Source: Geodermatophilus obscurus DSM 43160 (GTDB lineage: Bacteria; Actinomycetota; Actinomycetes; Mycobacteriales; Geodermatophilaceae). From it: a DNA stretch of 64,000 nt. The notes beneath the pieces are model-generated. The model saw nothing but the letters and a program-made list of their open reading frames with translations. It did no database searches and had not been told where the DNA came from. A program made the position numbers and the translations under genes. The stretch spans positions 2,914,001-2,978,000 of the forward strand of contig NC_013757.1 in assembly GCF_000025345.1 (NCBI RefSeq), given 5' to 3'. Position 1 is the first letter of the stretch. The number at the start of each line of letters is the position of its first letter. Of the stretch, positions 51,019-61,199 are shown in pieces.

Positions 51019-51176
51019 GGCCGCACGTCAGCCGGCGCCGGCTGCGCCGGTCCCGGGCCACGGCCCTGCTCCGGGACCGGCGGACGTACTGGGTGCACCA
51101 CTCCATCCCGCTGTTCAGCGACCTGGCCGATGGTCGCCGCTGACGCCCGGCTGCGGCCGGCCCGCCGGCCGGCGGC

Positions 51177-52520
51177 CTACGCGATGAGCGCCACCGCCAT
51201 GACCATCGGCAGCGAGACGACCGAAGCGACGGAGGTGACCATCGTCAAGGTCTTGAACGTCCCCTGGGTCGACAGTCCCAGCAGCGACTTGTACATCCAG
51301 AAGAAGTTGCTGTTGACCTGGAGCGCGAACATGGCGCCCGACGCGATGGCCAGGCCGATGACGATCGGCGCGACGTTGATCGACCCGAGCACCGGGCCGA
51401 TGATCCCGGCGGCTGCGATGGCCGCCACCGACACCGACCCGATCGCCAGGTGCAGCACCGCCGCGATGAGCCAGGCGAGCAGGATGCTGAGGATGACCGG
51501 CGCCCCTGCATCGGCGGTGAAGAGGCCGGCCAGGATCGCGTCGAGCCCGGTCTCCCCGATGACGGCACCCAGGGACCCGCCTATGCCGGTGATGAGGAGG
51601 ATCGCGCCGGTGGTGTGGAAGCCCTCGCTCATCGCCGTATCCGTGCCCTCCGAGCCCAGGGTGCGCCGGCACAGCACGTAGGCGCCGATCAGGCCGACGA
51701 ACAGCGCGAAGTTGGCGTCGCCGAGGAAGGCGATGAAGTCGTTGGAGAACCCCAGCAGCTCGGCGAAGGCGCCGAACGCGATCAGCACCAGCGGCACCAG
51801 GATCGGTAGCAGAGAGACGAGCAGCGGGGGTGCCGCGCTGTCGTCCTTGACGAGCTCGGTGGTCTCCTGCTCGACCATGGCCTCGTCGACGTGTTCGTCC
51901 CTGGCTGAGTTCCAGAAGCGGCTGCGCAGGAGCAACCGGAAGGCCACCGTCGTCACGATCGCGGTCAGTGGCCCCAGCACGAAGCCGTAGATCAGCCAGG
52001 TGCCGAGTGGGATCTCCAGCAGTCCCGCGATGGAGATCGCGGCCAGTCCCGGGATCACGAAGACGTAGCCGGCGAAGATCCCGGTGCCGAGCGCACCGGA
52101 CATGAGGGGCAAGCCGGTCCGGCCGATGAACGGCGCGGTCGAACGCGCCACCGGAGAAGCCAGCACGACCTGCACGTCCACGTAGATCGAGGGGAAGATC
52201 GTCGACATCGCCGCCGTCAACGCGTACGGGAGCCGGTGCGCGCCGACCCGGTCGACGAGCATCGTCACCATCTTCCGGAAGGCGCCGATCGCATGGAGCA
52301 TCGCCCCGATGAGCACGCCGAAGCCGATGAGCAGGCCGACCTCGGCCATGATCTCGCCGAAGCCGGTGGCGATCGCCGTCAGCGTCCCGGTGAAGCCGAC
52401 ACCGGTCGCGAGGCCGAGATACAGCGACCCGATGATCAGCGAGATCACCGGGTCGACCTTGGCCTTGATGATGAGCAGCACGATGACGGCGATGGATATC
52501 GCGGTGTGAAGCACGACCAT
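51177..52520 (-). CDS. GntP-family transporter
   Basis: This 447-residue permease has about 12-14 membrane segments and the GntP/CitMHS character: [20 protein letters not shown] near the start, [16 protein letters not shown] and the repeated half [20 protein letters not shown]. GntP members import gluconate or related hydroxy acids with protons. It is divergent, across 690 bases, from the enolase-superfamily gene, so its substrate may be the acid or betaine metabolised there. A GGCCGG/CCGGCC hairpin near 51155-51170 lies past its stop. Confidence 0.88.
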   Translation of the reverse strand: MVVLHTAISIAVIVLLIIKAKVDPVISLIIGSLYLGLATGVGFTGTLTAIATGFGEIMAEVGLLIGFGVLIGAMLHAIGAFRKMVTMLVDRVGAHRLPYALTAAMSTIFPSIYVDVQVVLASPVARSTAPFIGRTGLPLMSGALGTGIFAGYVFVIPGLAAISIAGLLEIPLGTWLIYGFVLGPLTAIVTTVAFRLLLRSRFWNSARDEHVDEAMVEQETTELVKDDSAAPPLLVSLLPILVPLVLIAFGAFAELLGFSNDFIAFLGDANFALFVGLIGAYVLCRRTLGSEGTDTAMSEGFHTTGAILLITGIGGSLGAVIGETGLDAILAGLFTADAGAPVILSILLAWLIAAVLHLAIGSVSVAAIAAAGIIGPVLGSINVAPIVIGLAIASGAMFALQVNSNFFWMYKSLLGLSTQGTFKTLTMVTSVASVVSLPMVMAVALIA

Positions 52521-53208
52521 GACCTGCTCCTCCCGGTACGGGGAGTGGCGAGGTCAGCGCGCCGTCGCCACGTCGACTCCACACCTTGGCACCGATCGGG
52601 CGCCGCGGGCGGTCTGGCGCAGGTCGATGCGGTCGCCGGCCGGCCCGGTTGCCACCTCCGCGGTGTGGCTGCCCGTGCCGAACAGCCTCGCCCCCGCGGG
52701 TTCGAGCTGTCGCCGACGTCCCGAGAGACCACGTGCCCAGGCCGGCGGACCGTGGACCTACGACCCCTCGACCCCCAGGTCACGCACCCGCGGTTCGCCG
52801 ACCCGCGGGGCTGTTCCGTCTCCACGGGTCAGGTGGCTGGGACGTCCGCCGTCGTCCGCCCGGTACAGCCTCGCTCGGCCTGCGTTGCCACATCGGTTGC
52901 TGTGGTCCTTCCCCGCACTGGCGCGCGTCCGAGCTGACACGACCCGAGTCAGGGACGTGGAGCGACGCAGGTCCAGCCCGGTGTCCCCTGATCGACCGCG
53001 TCCCCGGACCGGCTACCCACCCGACACCTCGGACGGCAGGCTCCCGTCATCCACGCGCGCGATGCCGGACGCTCGGTGCGCTGGACGCATCGACGAATCG
53101 CTGGTCTCTCTCCGAGGAACGACTCACGAGGTCGACGGGGGAACCGAAGACGGTTCCTCAGCGAGGCGAGCACGGGCGAGTTCCACTCACCAGTCAGGAG
53201 ATCGGACG
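52521..53208. other. Long divergent intergenic region with a leader hairpin
   Basis: No gene is supported in this 690-base stretch. GGAACCG (53140-53146) and CGGTTCC (53151-53157) make a perfect 7-bp hairpin with loop AAGA, about 50 bases before the enolase-superfamily start. It could be an operator or leader structure. The length suggests a lost gene, but I cannot identify remains. Confidence 0.4.
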
Positions 53209-54312
53209 ATGAGGATCGCAGAGATCCACGTCTACCGGCACGACCTGCCGGTCCTCGACGGCCCCTACGAGTTGGCCCTCGCAGAAGTCCGGTCCGTGTC
53301 CACGACGCTCGTCGAGCTGGTGGCCGACACCGGGCACGTCGGCTGGGGCGAGACGTGCCCGGTCGGGCCCACCTATGCCGAGTCCCACGCCGCCGGGGCC
53401 GTGGCGGCACTGAGCGAGATGGCGCCGGGACTGAGGGGCGCCGAGGTGCTGCCGATCCCGCTGCACCGGCGCATGGATGGCTTGCTCAACGGCCACAACT
53501 ACGCCAAGGCCGCCGTCGACATCGCCGCCCACGACCTCCTGGGCAAGCACCTCGGCGTCAGCGTGTCCGACCTCCTCGGCGGCGCAGTGACGGATCGGGT
53601 GCCGTCCTACTACTCCACCGGTGTCGGCCCGCCGGACGAGACCGCACGCCTGGCAGCGGAGAAACGCGCCGAGGGATACCCGCGCCTGCAGGTCAAGGTC
53701 GGTGGGCGGCCGGTCGAGGAGGACATCGAGACCATCCGCAAGGTCTGGGAGGCCATTCGCGGGTCGGGGATGCGTCTGGCGGTCGATGGCAACCGCAGCC
53801 TGACCACGCGCGATGCGCTGCGGCTCAGTCGGGAGTGCCCGGACATCCCCTTCATCATGGAGCAGCCCTGCAACACCATCGAGGACCTGCAGAAGATCCG
53901 CTCGCAGGTCAGTCACGGCATCTACATGGACGAGAACAGCACCAGCCTGAACACGGCGATCACCGCCGCGGGCACGGGACTGGTGGATGGCTTCGGCATG
54001 AAGGTCACCCGGATCGGTGGGCTGCACCCCATGCGCGCATTCCGCGACGTCTGCGCCGCACGGAACCTGCCGCACACCTGCGACGACTCCTGGGGCGGAG
54101 ACATCATCGCCGCCGCCTGCACCCACATCGGCGCGACGGTGGCACCTGAGCTCCTCGAAGGCGTCTGGCTGGCGGCCCCCTACATCGAGGGGCACTACGA
54201 CCCGGTGAACGGGATCCGCGCCGAAGGGGGCTACATCGAGCGACCGCAAGGCCCCGGCCTGGGCGTCACGCCCGATGCGGGCCTCTTCGGCGCTCCGGTG
54301 GCATCCTGCTGA
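53209..54312 (+). CDS. Enolase-superfamily dehydratase/epimerase (MLE group; hydroxyproline or proline-betaine type)
   Basis: This 367-residue protein has a capping domain and barrel. The acid/base Lys is in LQVKVGG, where the usual K-x-K begins with Gln. Metal ligands lie in LAVDGNRSL (Asp), [13 protein letters not shown] (Glu) and IYMDENST (Asp). The second Lys is in [16 protein letters not shown] and these spacings resemble cis-3-hydroxyproline dehydratase and the hydroxyproline-betaine epimerase HpbD. Neighbours for N-demethylation make the betaine role attractive. ATG 53209 follows AGGAG. Confidence 0.82.
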   Translation: MRIAEIHVYRHDLPVLDGPYELALAEVRSVSTTLVELVADTGHVGWGETCPVGPTYAESHAAGAVAALSEMAPGLRGAEVLPIPLHRRMDGLLNGHNYAKAAVDIAAHDLLGKHLGVSVSDLLGGAVTDRVPSYYSTGVGPPDETARLAAEKRAEGYPRLQVKVGGRPVEEDIETIRKVWEAIRGSGMRLAVDGNRSLTTRDALRLSRECPDIPFIMEQPCNTIEDLQKIRSQVSHGIYMDENSTSLNTAITAAGTGLVDGFGMKVTRIGGLHPMRAFRDVCAARNLPHTCDDSWGGDIIAAACTHIGATVAPELLEGVWLAAPYIEGHYDPVNGIRAEGGYIERPQGPGLGVTPDAGLFGAPVASC

Positions 54313-54519
54313 TCGCAGCGCCGGAGCGGCTCGGTGGCCGGCGCCCGGAAACCGGAGCCGCCGATCACGCGCCGCCCGCCGGCCCGACTGTCGACCGGGG
54401 CGACACGACGACGCTGGCTGCACCCCGCCGCACGACGCACGCGCGGACGCGTCGCCTCCCGCGCTCGCGGTCGCCGACGTGCTCCCGGCCTGCATCGACG
54501 GGTGGGTGACGGAGAAGGG

Positions 54520-56553
54520 TCAGATCGCGCTGCACAGGCGGAAGGCGTCGAGCACGGCCGCGTGGATGTTGCGGCTGCTCACCGCGTCGCCCACGCGGTA
54601 GATGCGGAACCGGCCGTCCTCGTTGTGGGTCGGCGACTGGGGCGACAGGGCCAGGAGCTCCGTGGTGTCGATCTCGCCCCAGTTGATCGACGCGTCCACG
54701 AGTGCGTCGTAGAGATCGGTCACGGGCAGCGTTCCGTGCTCGATCACGATGGTGTCGACGTACCGCTCGATCGACCGTCGAGCACCGTCCACGGCGAACG
54801 TCGCCTTGAGTCGTCCGTCCGAGCGTTCGACGCGGACCAGGCGATGAGCCGGCGTCAGCGTCACGTCGTGCTCGGCGAGCATCTGCAGGTAGCCGGCCAT
54901 CGTCAGCGCACCGACGTCCGGCGAGATGGTGCGCTCCGGGGTGACCAGTTCGACCGAGGCCGCGGCGGGCGCGACCATCTCGATGGCGTCGAGCGCCTGG
55001 TGCCCTCCGTGGTCGTCGTAGACGAGCACGTCGCCGGTGGGCCTGAGCGCTCCCGACATGACGTCCCACGAGTCGACCGCGAGGTGGCTGCCCTCGGCGA
55101 CCTCGACGTCGGGCAGCCCACCGGTCGCGACGACGATGACGCGGAAGTCCCCGTCGACGAGCTCGCCCGGCTCCACGAAGTGGTTGAGCTCGAGGTCGAC
55201 ACCGAGCCGCTTGCACTCCTCGATCCGCCAGTCGACGATCCCGATCAGGTCACGTCGCCGCGGGGACTTCGCCGCGAGGGCGATCTGGCCGCCCAGGCTC
55301 GGGTTCGCCTCGAAGAGGACGACCTCGTGCCCTCGTTCGGCGAGGGTCCGAGCGGCTTCCAGTCCCGCGGGTCCACCGCCGACGACGGCGACCTTCTCTC
55401 GCTCGGCCGCCCGGCGGACCGTGTGCGGGAGGCGCAGTTCCCGGCCGGTCGACGGGTTGTGGGCGCACATGGCCGACCCGGAGCTGTAGATGCCGTCGAT
55501 GCACATGTTGGCGCCGACGCAGGGGCGGATCCGGTCCGTCTGCCGGGCGGCGACCTTGTTCGGGAGGTGAGGGTCCGCGATCAACGCCCGGGTCATCCCG
55601 ACCAGGTCCACGAGGCCCCCCGTGACGGCGTACCGCGCAGTCGCCACATCACCGATCTTGGCGGCGTGCATGACCGGCACGTCGACGTTCTCCTTGACCC
55701 AGCCGGTGAACGCCAGGTGCGGCGCCGCCGGCGTGCCCATCGGCGGGATCACCTGCGCCAGCTCGGCGTCGGTGTCGATGAACCCCTTGATCACGCTGAA
55801 GAAGTCGATGCCCGCACCGGTCAGCTCGCGCGCGATCCGCAGGGCCTCGTCGGCCTGGAGGCCGTCGCTGCGGCCCTCGTCGAAGGTCATGCGCACGCCG
55901 ACGACGAACTCCTCCCCGACGGCGGCGCGGATGGCACTGACGACCTGGAGCGGGAAGCGCATGCGGTTCTCGAACGACCCTCCGTACTCGTCCTCGCGGC
56001 GATTCCGGGCCGGGGTCCAGAAGGCGTCCAGCAGGTGCCCGTAGGCCATGAGCTCGATGCCGTCCAGTCCCCCGTCCTTGCACCGCACGGCCGCGTCGGC
56101 GAAGTTCCGGACGATGCGGTCGAGATCCCGTCGGTCCGCCGGCCGCGTGAACGCCCGGTGCGAGGACTCCCGGAGGGCGCTGACCGACAGTGCCGGTAGC
56201 CAGTCGTGGGTGTAGTTGCTGGTCCGGTGGCCGAGGTGGGTCAGCTGGGTCATGACCGCGGTGCCGTGTTCGTGGACCTCGTCCGCGAGACGACGCAGCA
56301 GCGGGACCGCTTCGTCCTTGAACAGCTGCAGGTTGCCGAACGCCGGTGCGCTCTCCGGGCTGACGATGGCGCTCCCGCCGATCATCGTGAGTCCGACCCC
56401 GCCCCTCGCCTTCTCGACGTGATAGGCCCGGTACCGGTCACCGGGGAGCCCGTCCTCGCTGTACGCGGGTTCGTGGGACGTGCTGACGATCCGGTTGCGC
56501 AACGTGACGTTCTTGAGCGTGAAGGGGCTCAGCAGCGGGTCTGCGGACTGCAC
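54520..56553 (-). CDS. Flavin-dependent N-demethylase (DgcA/N-methylproline demethylase-like, TMADH family)
   Basis: This 677-residue enzyme has an N-terminal old-yellow-enzyme FMN barrel (1 to about 370, YGGSFENRMRFPL). A Cys-rich segment RPCVGANMCIDGI...MCAHNP follows, then an FAD/NAD-like domain (VAVVGGGPAGLEAARTLAERG, about 395-415) as in trimethylamine dehydrogenase. It should remove methyl groups from N,N-dimethylglycine or N-methylproline. In the Cys motif the position of the second Cys of C-x2-C-x2-C is Ala. This may be normal for the subgroup or may mean an altered iron-sulphur cluster. Confidence 0.85.
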   Translation of the reverse strand: MQSADPLLSPFTLKNVTLRNRIVSTSHEPAYSEDGLPGDRYRAYHVEKARGGVGLTMIGGSAIVSPESAPAFGNLQLFKDEAVPLLRRLADEVHEHGTAVMTQLTHLGHRTSNYTHDWLPALSVSALRESSHRAFTRPADRRDLDRIVRNFADAAVRCKDGGLDGIELMAYGHLLDAFWTPARNRREDEYGGSFENRMRFPLQVVSAIRAAVGEEFVVGVRMTFDEGRSDGLQADEALRIARELTGAGIDFFSVIKGFIDTDAELAQVIPPMGTPAAPHLAFTGWVKENVDVPVMHAAKIGDVATARYAVTGGLVDLVGMTRALIADPHLPNKVAARQTDRIRPCVGANMCIDGIYSSGSAMCAHNPSTGRELRLPHTVRRAAEREKVAVVGGGPAGLEAARTLAERGHEVVLFEANPSLGGQIALAAKSPRRRDLIGIVDWRIEECKRLGVDLELNHFVEPGELVDGDFRVIVVATGGLPDVEVAEGSHLAVDSWDVMSGALRPTGDVLVYDDHGGHQALDAIEMVAPAAASVELVTPERTISPDVGALTMAGYLQMLAEHDVTLTPAHRLVRVERSDGRLKATFAVDGARRSIERYVDTIVIEHGTLPVTDLYDALVDASINWGEIDTTELLALSPQSPTHNEDGRFRIYRVGDAVSSRNIHAAVLDAFRLCSAI

Positions 56554-56721
56554 GGGTGCCTCCAGGAGCAGCGGCGGCCGACGGCGTCTTCCAGGCCAGC
56601 GGGCCCCGGGCCGTCGGGGGGAAGAGTGCAGCGGCCTCCATCGGTCCGGTAGTACGACGTCCGGACCCGGACCGGGCGTGAGTCACCGAGTTACACTGCG
56701 CACCTACGGTCGAGGAGCCAG

Positions 56722-58284
56722 GTGAGCGATCGGCAGTTCGAGGCCCTGTCGCGGGACGTCGACGAGGCGGTCCGCCGGCGTGCCCGACTGGTGCAGGACG
56801 TGCTGTCGCTCGGGCCCGCGCGGGCTGCCCGGGCACACGGCGTCACCAGGCAGACCGCCTCGAAGTGGGCGCAGCGGTACCGCACGGGCGGAGCAGCACA
56901 GCTGAGCCGGCCCGCCCACCGACGCCGGACGACGGAGGAGCTCAGGCACGCCGTCCTCACCGCGCCGCTGTGGATGCCCACCACCAAGTGGTCGAGTCGT
57001 TCCATCGCTGACGCCCTCGGTGTCAGCCAGTCCTTCGTGGCGCGCGCATGGGAGGCCATGCGGTCCGGCACCGCAGTCAGCGAGGACCTGACCGCCGCGA
57101 CCGCCGGGCGTCGACCGGAGGTCCTCGGCCTCCTGGTGACGGCGGAGCACGCCGTCCTGGCCCTGCAGCTCCTGCGCCCGCCCGGACGGGAGGACCCCGC
57201 CCCACCGCCACGCGTCGACCCGGCGGTGCACCGGTCGCTGCGCACGGTCCTGGCGTCCGACCTGGTCCGCCGCGAGGTCCCGGCGACTCCCACCACCGGT
57301 ACGGAGCCGTTCTGGGACGAGGTGGTGAACGCCGCCGACCCGGACGCGACCCTGATGACCCTGGAGTCCCAGGCGGCTCCCGTGCCGGCCGAGGTGCCGG
57401 TTCGAGGGGTGTGCCGGGACGTCGACGAGTGGCTCTCCCTCTTCCCGGTCCTCGTCGGCTGGGGGCCGCTGCTCTCCCCCGCTCCGGCACTGCAGCTGGA
57501 GGGCGAACTGCGCTCGTGGGCACGGGAGCCCCGCCGCGCGTTCACCTGGGTGCGCCCCGCCACCGGGGCGGCACGGAGCCCCGGATCCGCGGCCCGGCCC
57601 CCGATGCGTCACCTGGGACCGGAACGAGTTCTCGCCGACGAGATCGTCGCGGCCATCCGGCAGGGCATCGCGGAGGGCCGGATCGCCGGTGGGGACCGCG
57701 TCACCGAACGCTCCCTGGCGGGTCGGTTGCGGACGTCGCGGGCCCAGGTCAGGACGGCGATGCGACTGCTGGAGAGGGACGGCCTGCTCACGATCACGAC
57801 GGGGCACGCGGCGGTGGTCCCCGTCGTGACGACGAACGACGTCGTCGAGACGTACGCCGCCCGGCGCGCGCTGGGAGCCCTGGTGATGCGAGCCGCCGTC
57901 CGGTGGTCCCCGCAGGAGCGGCAGTCGGTCGGGGAGTCGCTGGACGCGCTGGAACGGTGCGCCGCGACCGGCGACGTCCACCGGACCGGCGAGGCGGACA
58001 TCGCGTTCCAGAACGCCCTCGCCGAAGCCTCGGGCCTGGTCCGCATCGCGCCCATGCTGGAGGTCCTGGCGGACCACCTGCGCATGTTCATCGCCGTGAT
58101 GGGGCTGGACTACGCCTACCCGATCGATGCGATCCTCCGTGACGATCGCGCCATCTTCGAGGCCATCGACTCCGGCGACGGCGAGGCCGCGGCGGAACGG
58201 TGGCGCGTCAAGATCGACGACGCCGCCACCTACATGCTCGGACAGCTCGCTGCCGCCAGAGCGCGGCCCAGCGGGAGCACGTGA
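56722..58284 (+). CDS. Chimeric regulator: IS630-like transposase N-terminal half fused to GntR-FCD regulator
   Basis: This 520-residue protein has two halves. Residues about 15-115 hold two helix-turn-helix units like those of IS630-type transposases (SLGPARAARAHGVTRQTASKWA and IADALGVSQSFVARAWEAMR, shown split). Residues about 125-285 look like the following DDE region, but where a transposase has VDEKS it reads LGLLVTAEHAVLALQLLR. Residues about 300-372 are a GntR winged helix (LAGRLRTSRAQVRTAMRLLE) and 380-510 an FCD domain. GTG 56722 follows GAGGAG. It sits between the demethylase and the BCCT transporter and probably regulates the island. Confidence 0.75.
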   Translation: MSDRQFEALSRDVDEAVRRRARLVQDVLSLGPARAARAHGVTRQTASKWAQRYRTGGAAQLSRPAHRRRTTEELRHAVLTAPLWMPTTKWSSRSIADALGVSQSFVARAWEAMRSGTAVSEDLTAATAGRRPEVLGLLVTAEHAVLALQLLRPPGREDPAPPPRVDPAVHRSLRTVLASDLVRREVPATPTTGTEPFWDEVVNAADPDATLMTLESQAAPVPAEVPVRGVCRDVDEWLSLFPVLVGWGPLLSPAPALQLEGELRSWAREPRRAFTWVRPATGAARSPGSAARPPMRHLGPERVLADEIVAAIRQGIAEGRIAGGDRVTERSLAGRLRTSRAQVRTAMRLLERDGLLTITTGHAAVVPVVTTNDVVETYAARRALGALVMRAAVRWSPQERQSVGESLDALERCAATGDVHRTGEADIAFQNALAEASGLVRIAPMLEVLADHLRMFIAVMGLDYAYPIDAILRDDRAIFEAIDSGDGEAAAERWRVKIDDAATYMLGQLAAARARPSGST

Positions 58285-58447
58285 GCACGGGTCGAGGACG
58301 ACCTGGGGACGAACACCCGGACCACGTCCCGTGGAGCGTCCTCGCCGGAGCCACCCGCCGGGAGGGCCGACCGCAGCGCGGCTGCCACCGCCCGATGCGG
58401 CGCCTCCGTGCGCCGGAGTCCCCGCGCGCGGCCCCACCGGCTGACCG

Positions 58448-58496
58448 TTGACAGTGGTCCACGTAGCACTGTTTCGTGTGGCGCTACCGAAGCGCC
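58448..58496 (+). promoter_or_regulatory. Promoter and short palindrome before the BCCT gene
   Basis: TTGACA (58448-58453) is a perfect -35. TTTCGT 18 bases later is a poor -10. GGCGCT-ACCGA-AGCGCC (58480-58496) forms a 6-bp palindrome just downstream, a possible operator for the chimeric regulator or the IclR protein. Confidence 0.5.
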
Positions 58497-58517
58497 GTGC
58501 GGAACGGAAGGTGTGCC

Positions 58518-60320
58518 ATGAGCCCCGACGACCCCGAGCGCGCCACCCCTGCCGCTCCCCGAGACCCCCGGGAGCACACCCGAGCCGCCGACGGCGACGT
58601 GACGGTCGAGGAGACGGTCCTCGTCACCCCCCGCTACGTCCACGCCGCGCCCGATGACGACCGGATGCACCCGCGAGCCGCCGACGTGGACCACCCGGTC
58701 GACAGGACCGTCTTCGTCACCGGCCTCGCTGTGACCGTGGCGTTCGTGCTCTGGGGTGTGCTCTCGCCGACGTCGTTGGCCACGGCTGCCTCCTCGGTCC
58801 TGGCGAAGATGATCGACGCCACCGGCTGGGTGTACGTGCTCGTGACGGTCGGCTTCGTCGCGCTCATGCTGCTGCTCGCGCTCTCGCGCTACGGGCGGAT
58901 CCGGTTGGGCCGCGACGACGAGCGGCCGGAGTTCAGCACCGTCTCCTGGATCTCGATGATGTTCGCCACCGGGATGGGCATCGGGCTGATCTTCTGGGGC
59001 GTCGCCGAGCCGCTGTCGCACCTGCTCACGCCGCCGTTGGGGCTCGTCGAGGCCGCGACGCCGGAGTCCGCCCAGCTCGGCATGGAGTACACGATCTTCC
59101 ACTGGGGCCTGCACCCGTGGGCGCTGTACGGCGTCGTCGGGCTCGCCCTGGCCTACGCGACGTTCCGCAAGGGCCTGCCCAACCTGCTCAGCTCGATCGT
59201 CTTCCCGCGGAAGGACCCCGCGCACCCTGCCCGCCGGGCCGTCGACATCTTCGGCCTGTTCATCACCACCTTCGGGGCGGCCACGTCCCTGGGGCTGGGC
59301 GCCCTCCAGATCAACAGCGGGCTGACGCGGGTCTTCGACGCCCCCCAGAGCAACACCGTCTCCATCGTGGTGATCGTCGTGCTGACCGCCCTGTTCGTGG
59401 TCTCCGCGGTCAGTGGCACCGAGCGGGGTATCAAGTGGCTGGCGAACACCAACGCCGGGTTGGCCGTCGGGATCCTGGTCTTCGTGTTCGCCTTCGGGCC
59501 CACGATCTTCCTGATGAACACCTTCGTCGAGTCCTTCGGCGGCTACCTGGCTCACTTCGTGCCCATGTCGTTCCGCACCGGTGCCAATGGTGGCGGCGAG
59601 TGGCTCGCCGGCTGGACGATCTTCTACTGGGCGTGGTGGATGTCGTGGGCCCCGTTCGTGGGCACCTTCATGGCCCGGATCTCCCGAGGGCGGACGATCC
59701 GCGAGTTCGTGATCTGCGTGTTGATCGTCCCGACCCTGGTCAGCACCGTCTGGTTCGTGGTGATGGGTGGCACCGCCATCCGGTTCCAGCTGAGCGGGGT
59801 CACGGACATGGCCGCGTCACTGGACACCGGCGTCGAGAACACCCTGTTCGCCATGCTCGACGCGATGCCGTTCTCGACGCTCACCGCGGTGCTCGTCGTC
59901 GTCCTGATCATGCTGTTCTACGTCGCCGGAGCCGACGCGGCGTCCCTGGTGCTCGGGATGCTCTCCCAGGGCGGCTCGCTCCACCCCCGGACCTGGCTGG
60001 TGGTGACGTGGGGATCGATGATCGGCGCGGTCGCGATCGCCCTGCTGCTCGCCGGAGGTCTGGAAGCGATCCAGACCACGGTGATCGTGATCGGGGTCCC
60101 GTTCCTGGTCGTCATGCTCGGTGTCTGCTACAGCCTGCTCAAGCAACTGCGCAGCGAGCCGGTGGTCACCACGGTCCCGCCTGGTGTCCGCACGGTGGTC
60201 GCGGAGATGCGATCGAACACGGTCCAGCCGGACCCGGCCCAGCAGCCGACGCCGGCCGGCCCCGAGAACGGCGCCGCCGCTCCCACCCGCGAACCGACGG
60301 CGTCACAGACACCGACCTGA
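58518..60320 (+). CDS. BCCT-family betaine/carnitine/choline transporter
   Basis: This 600-residue symporter has 12 membrane helices. The Trp-rich box in TM8 and the following loop (FYWAWWMSWAPFVGTF, then ISRGRTIREF) are diagnostic, and GMGIGLIFWGVAEPLSH is in TM3. Such carriers import quaternary amines such as glycine betaine or proline betaine. An N-terminal charged tail of about 65 residues and a C-terminal tail of about 45 lie outside the membrane. ATG 58518 follows GGAAGG. Its position in the island fits uptake of the betaine substrate. Confidence 0.93.
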   Translation: MSPDDPERATPAAPRDPREHTRAADGDVTVEETVLVTPRYVHAAPDDDRMHPRAADVDHPVDRTVFVTGLAVTVAFVLWGVLSPTSLATAASSVLAKMIDATGWVYVLVTVGFVALMLLLALSRYGRIRLGRDDERPEFSTVSWISMMFATGMGIGLIFWGVAEPLSHLLTPPLGLVEAATPESAQLGMEYTIFHWGLHPWALYGVVGLALAYATFRKGLPNLLSSIVFPRKDPAHPARRAVDIFGLFITTFGAATSLGLGALQINSGLTRVFDAPQSNTVSIVVIVVLTALFVVSAVSGTERGIKWLANTNAGLAVGILVFVFAFGPTIFLMNTFVESFGGYLAHFVPMSFRTGANGGGEWLAGWTIFYWAWWMSWAPFVGTFMARISRGRTIREFVICVLIVPTLVSTVWFVVMGGTAIRFQLSGVTDMAASLDTGVENTLFAMLDAMPFSTLTAVLVVVLIMLFYVAGADAASLVLGMLSQGGSLHPRTWLVVTWGSMIGAVAIALLLAGGLEAIQTTVIVIGVPFLVVMLGVCYSLLKQLRSEPVVTTVPPGVRTVVAEMRSNTVQPDPAQQPTPAGPENGAAAPTREPTASQTPT

Positions 60321-60364
60321 CGCCCGGTGGACCCCTGCCCCGCACCTGCTGTGGGGAGCCGGTC

Positions 60365-61054
60365 GTGACCGGTACACCGGGCTCGTCGTTCCGCCAGGCC
60401 ACCAGACCCGGGTACGACGTGCCGCGGTCGGTCGCGTCGGCCCGGACCCGCGAGGCACAGCCCGAGGTGGACGCCGCGCTGGTCCGTACCCACGCTGCGC
60501 TGCACCGCCATGATCTGGCAGCTGCGCTGCTCGTCGGCCCGGTGGACACCCGGTACGTCTCCGGGACCTCCACCATGCCGGTCTGGACGCTGCACGTGAC
60601 CGACCGGTACGTGCTGGTGCCGGCCGAGGGCGAGCCGATCCTGTGGGCGTACGCGTCGGCACCGCTCGAGCTAGTGTCTCCGCATCCGCACCTCGAGACC
60701 CGGACGGCGACGAGCTGGTCGGGCTTCGGGTCTGCGGAGCGAGCCCAGGACCGAGCCGAGCGGTTCGCGGCGGAGGTGGCCGACGCGCTGCGGGAGCGTG
60801 GGATCCACGACGCCCGGATCGGGGTGGAGAGACTCGACGGGTACGGGTTCCTGGCCCTTCAGACGGCCGGTCCGCACCTCAAACCGGTACAGCTGGCGAT
60901 CGAGCAGGCGCGAGCCACGAAGGGCGCGGCGGAGCTCGAGCTCATCCGCCGGTCGGTGCGCGTCTGCGACGCGGCGATGACCCACCTGCACCTGGCTTTC
61001 CGGCACCGCACGATGAGCAGCCGTCCGGCGTCTGACGGGCTCCCGAGCTCTTGA
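60365..61054 (+). pseudogene. M24 (creatinase/Xaa-Pro peptidase-like) protein, N-terminal domain only
   Basis: The 229 codons give the creatinase N-terminal domain (LVGPVDTRYVSGTSTMPVWT, then LALQTAGPHLKPVQL and ATKGAAELELIRRSVRVCDA). They end where the pita-bread catalytic domain should begin, with unrelated residues HRTMSSRPASDGLPSS. Full proteins have about 390-420 residues, so all metal ligands are absent. GTG 60365 follows GGGGAG. It was probably a hydrolase for an N-methylated or cyclic compound in the betaine island. It is now truncated, or the assembly has a deletion. Confidence 0.75.
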
Positions 61055-61199
61055 CTCCCCTCGAGACAGCGTGCTGCACTCACCTGGTGGACACACCCAT
61101 CCACTCAGTGGTCACCACCGGGCCGGCCGGCTCCTGAGCAGGTCCACGCCGCACCAGCACCGATCCGGCGAGCTCGTCCCTCCACCCAGGAGACGCATC

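Noticed and set aside
52519-53208. N-terminal extension of the enolase-superfamily gene
   Set aside because: The in-frame upstream sequence is Arg/Ser/Pro-rich without domain character, and AGGAG precedes ATG 53209.
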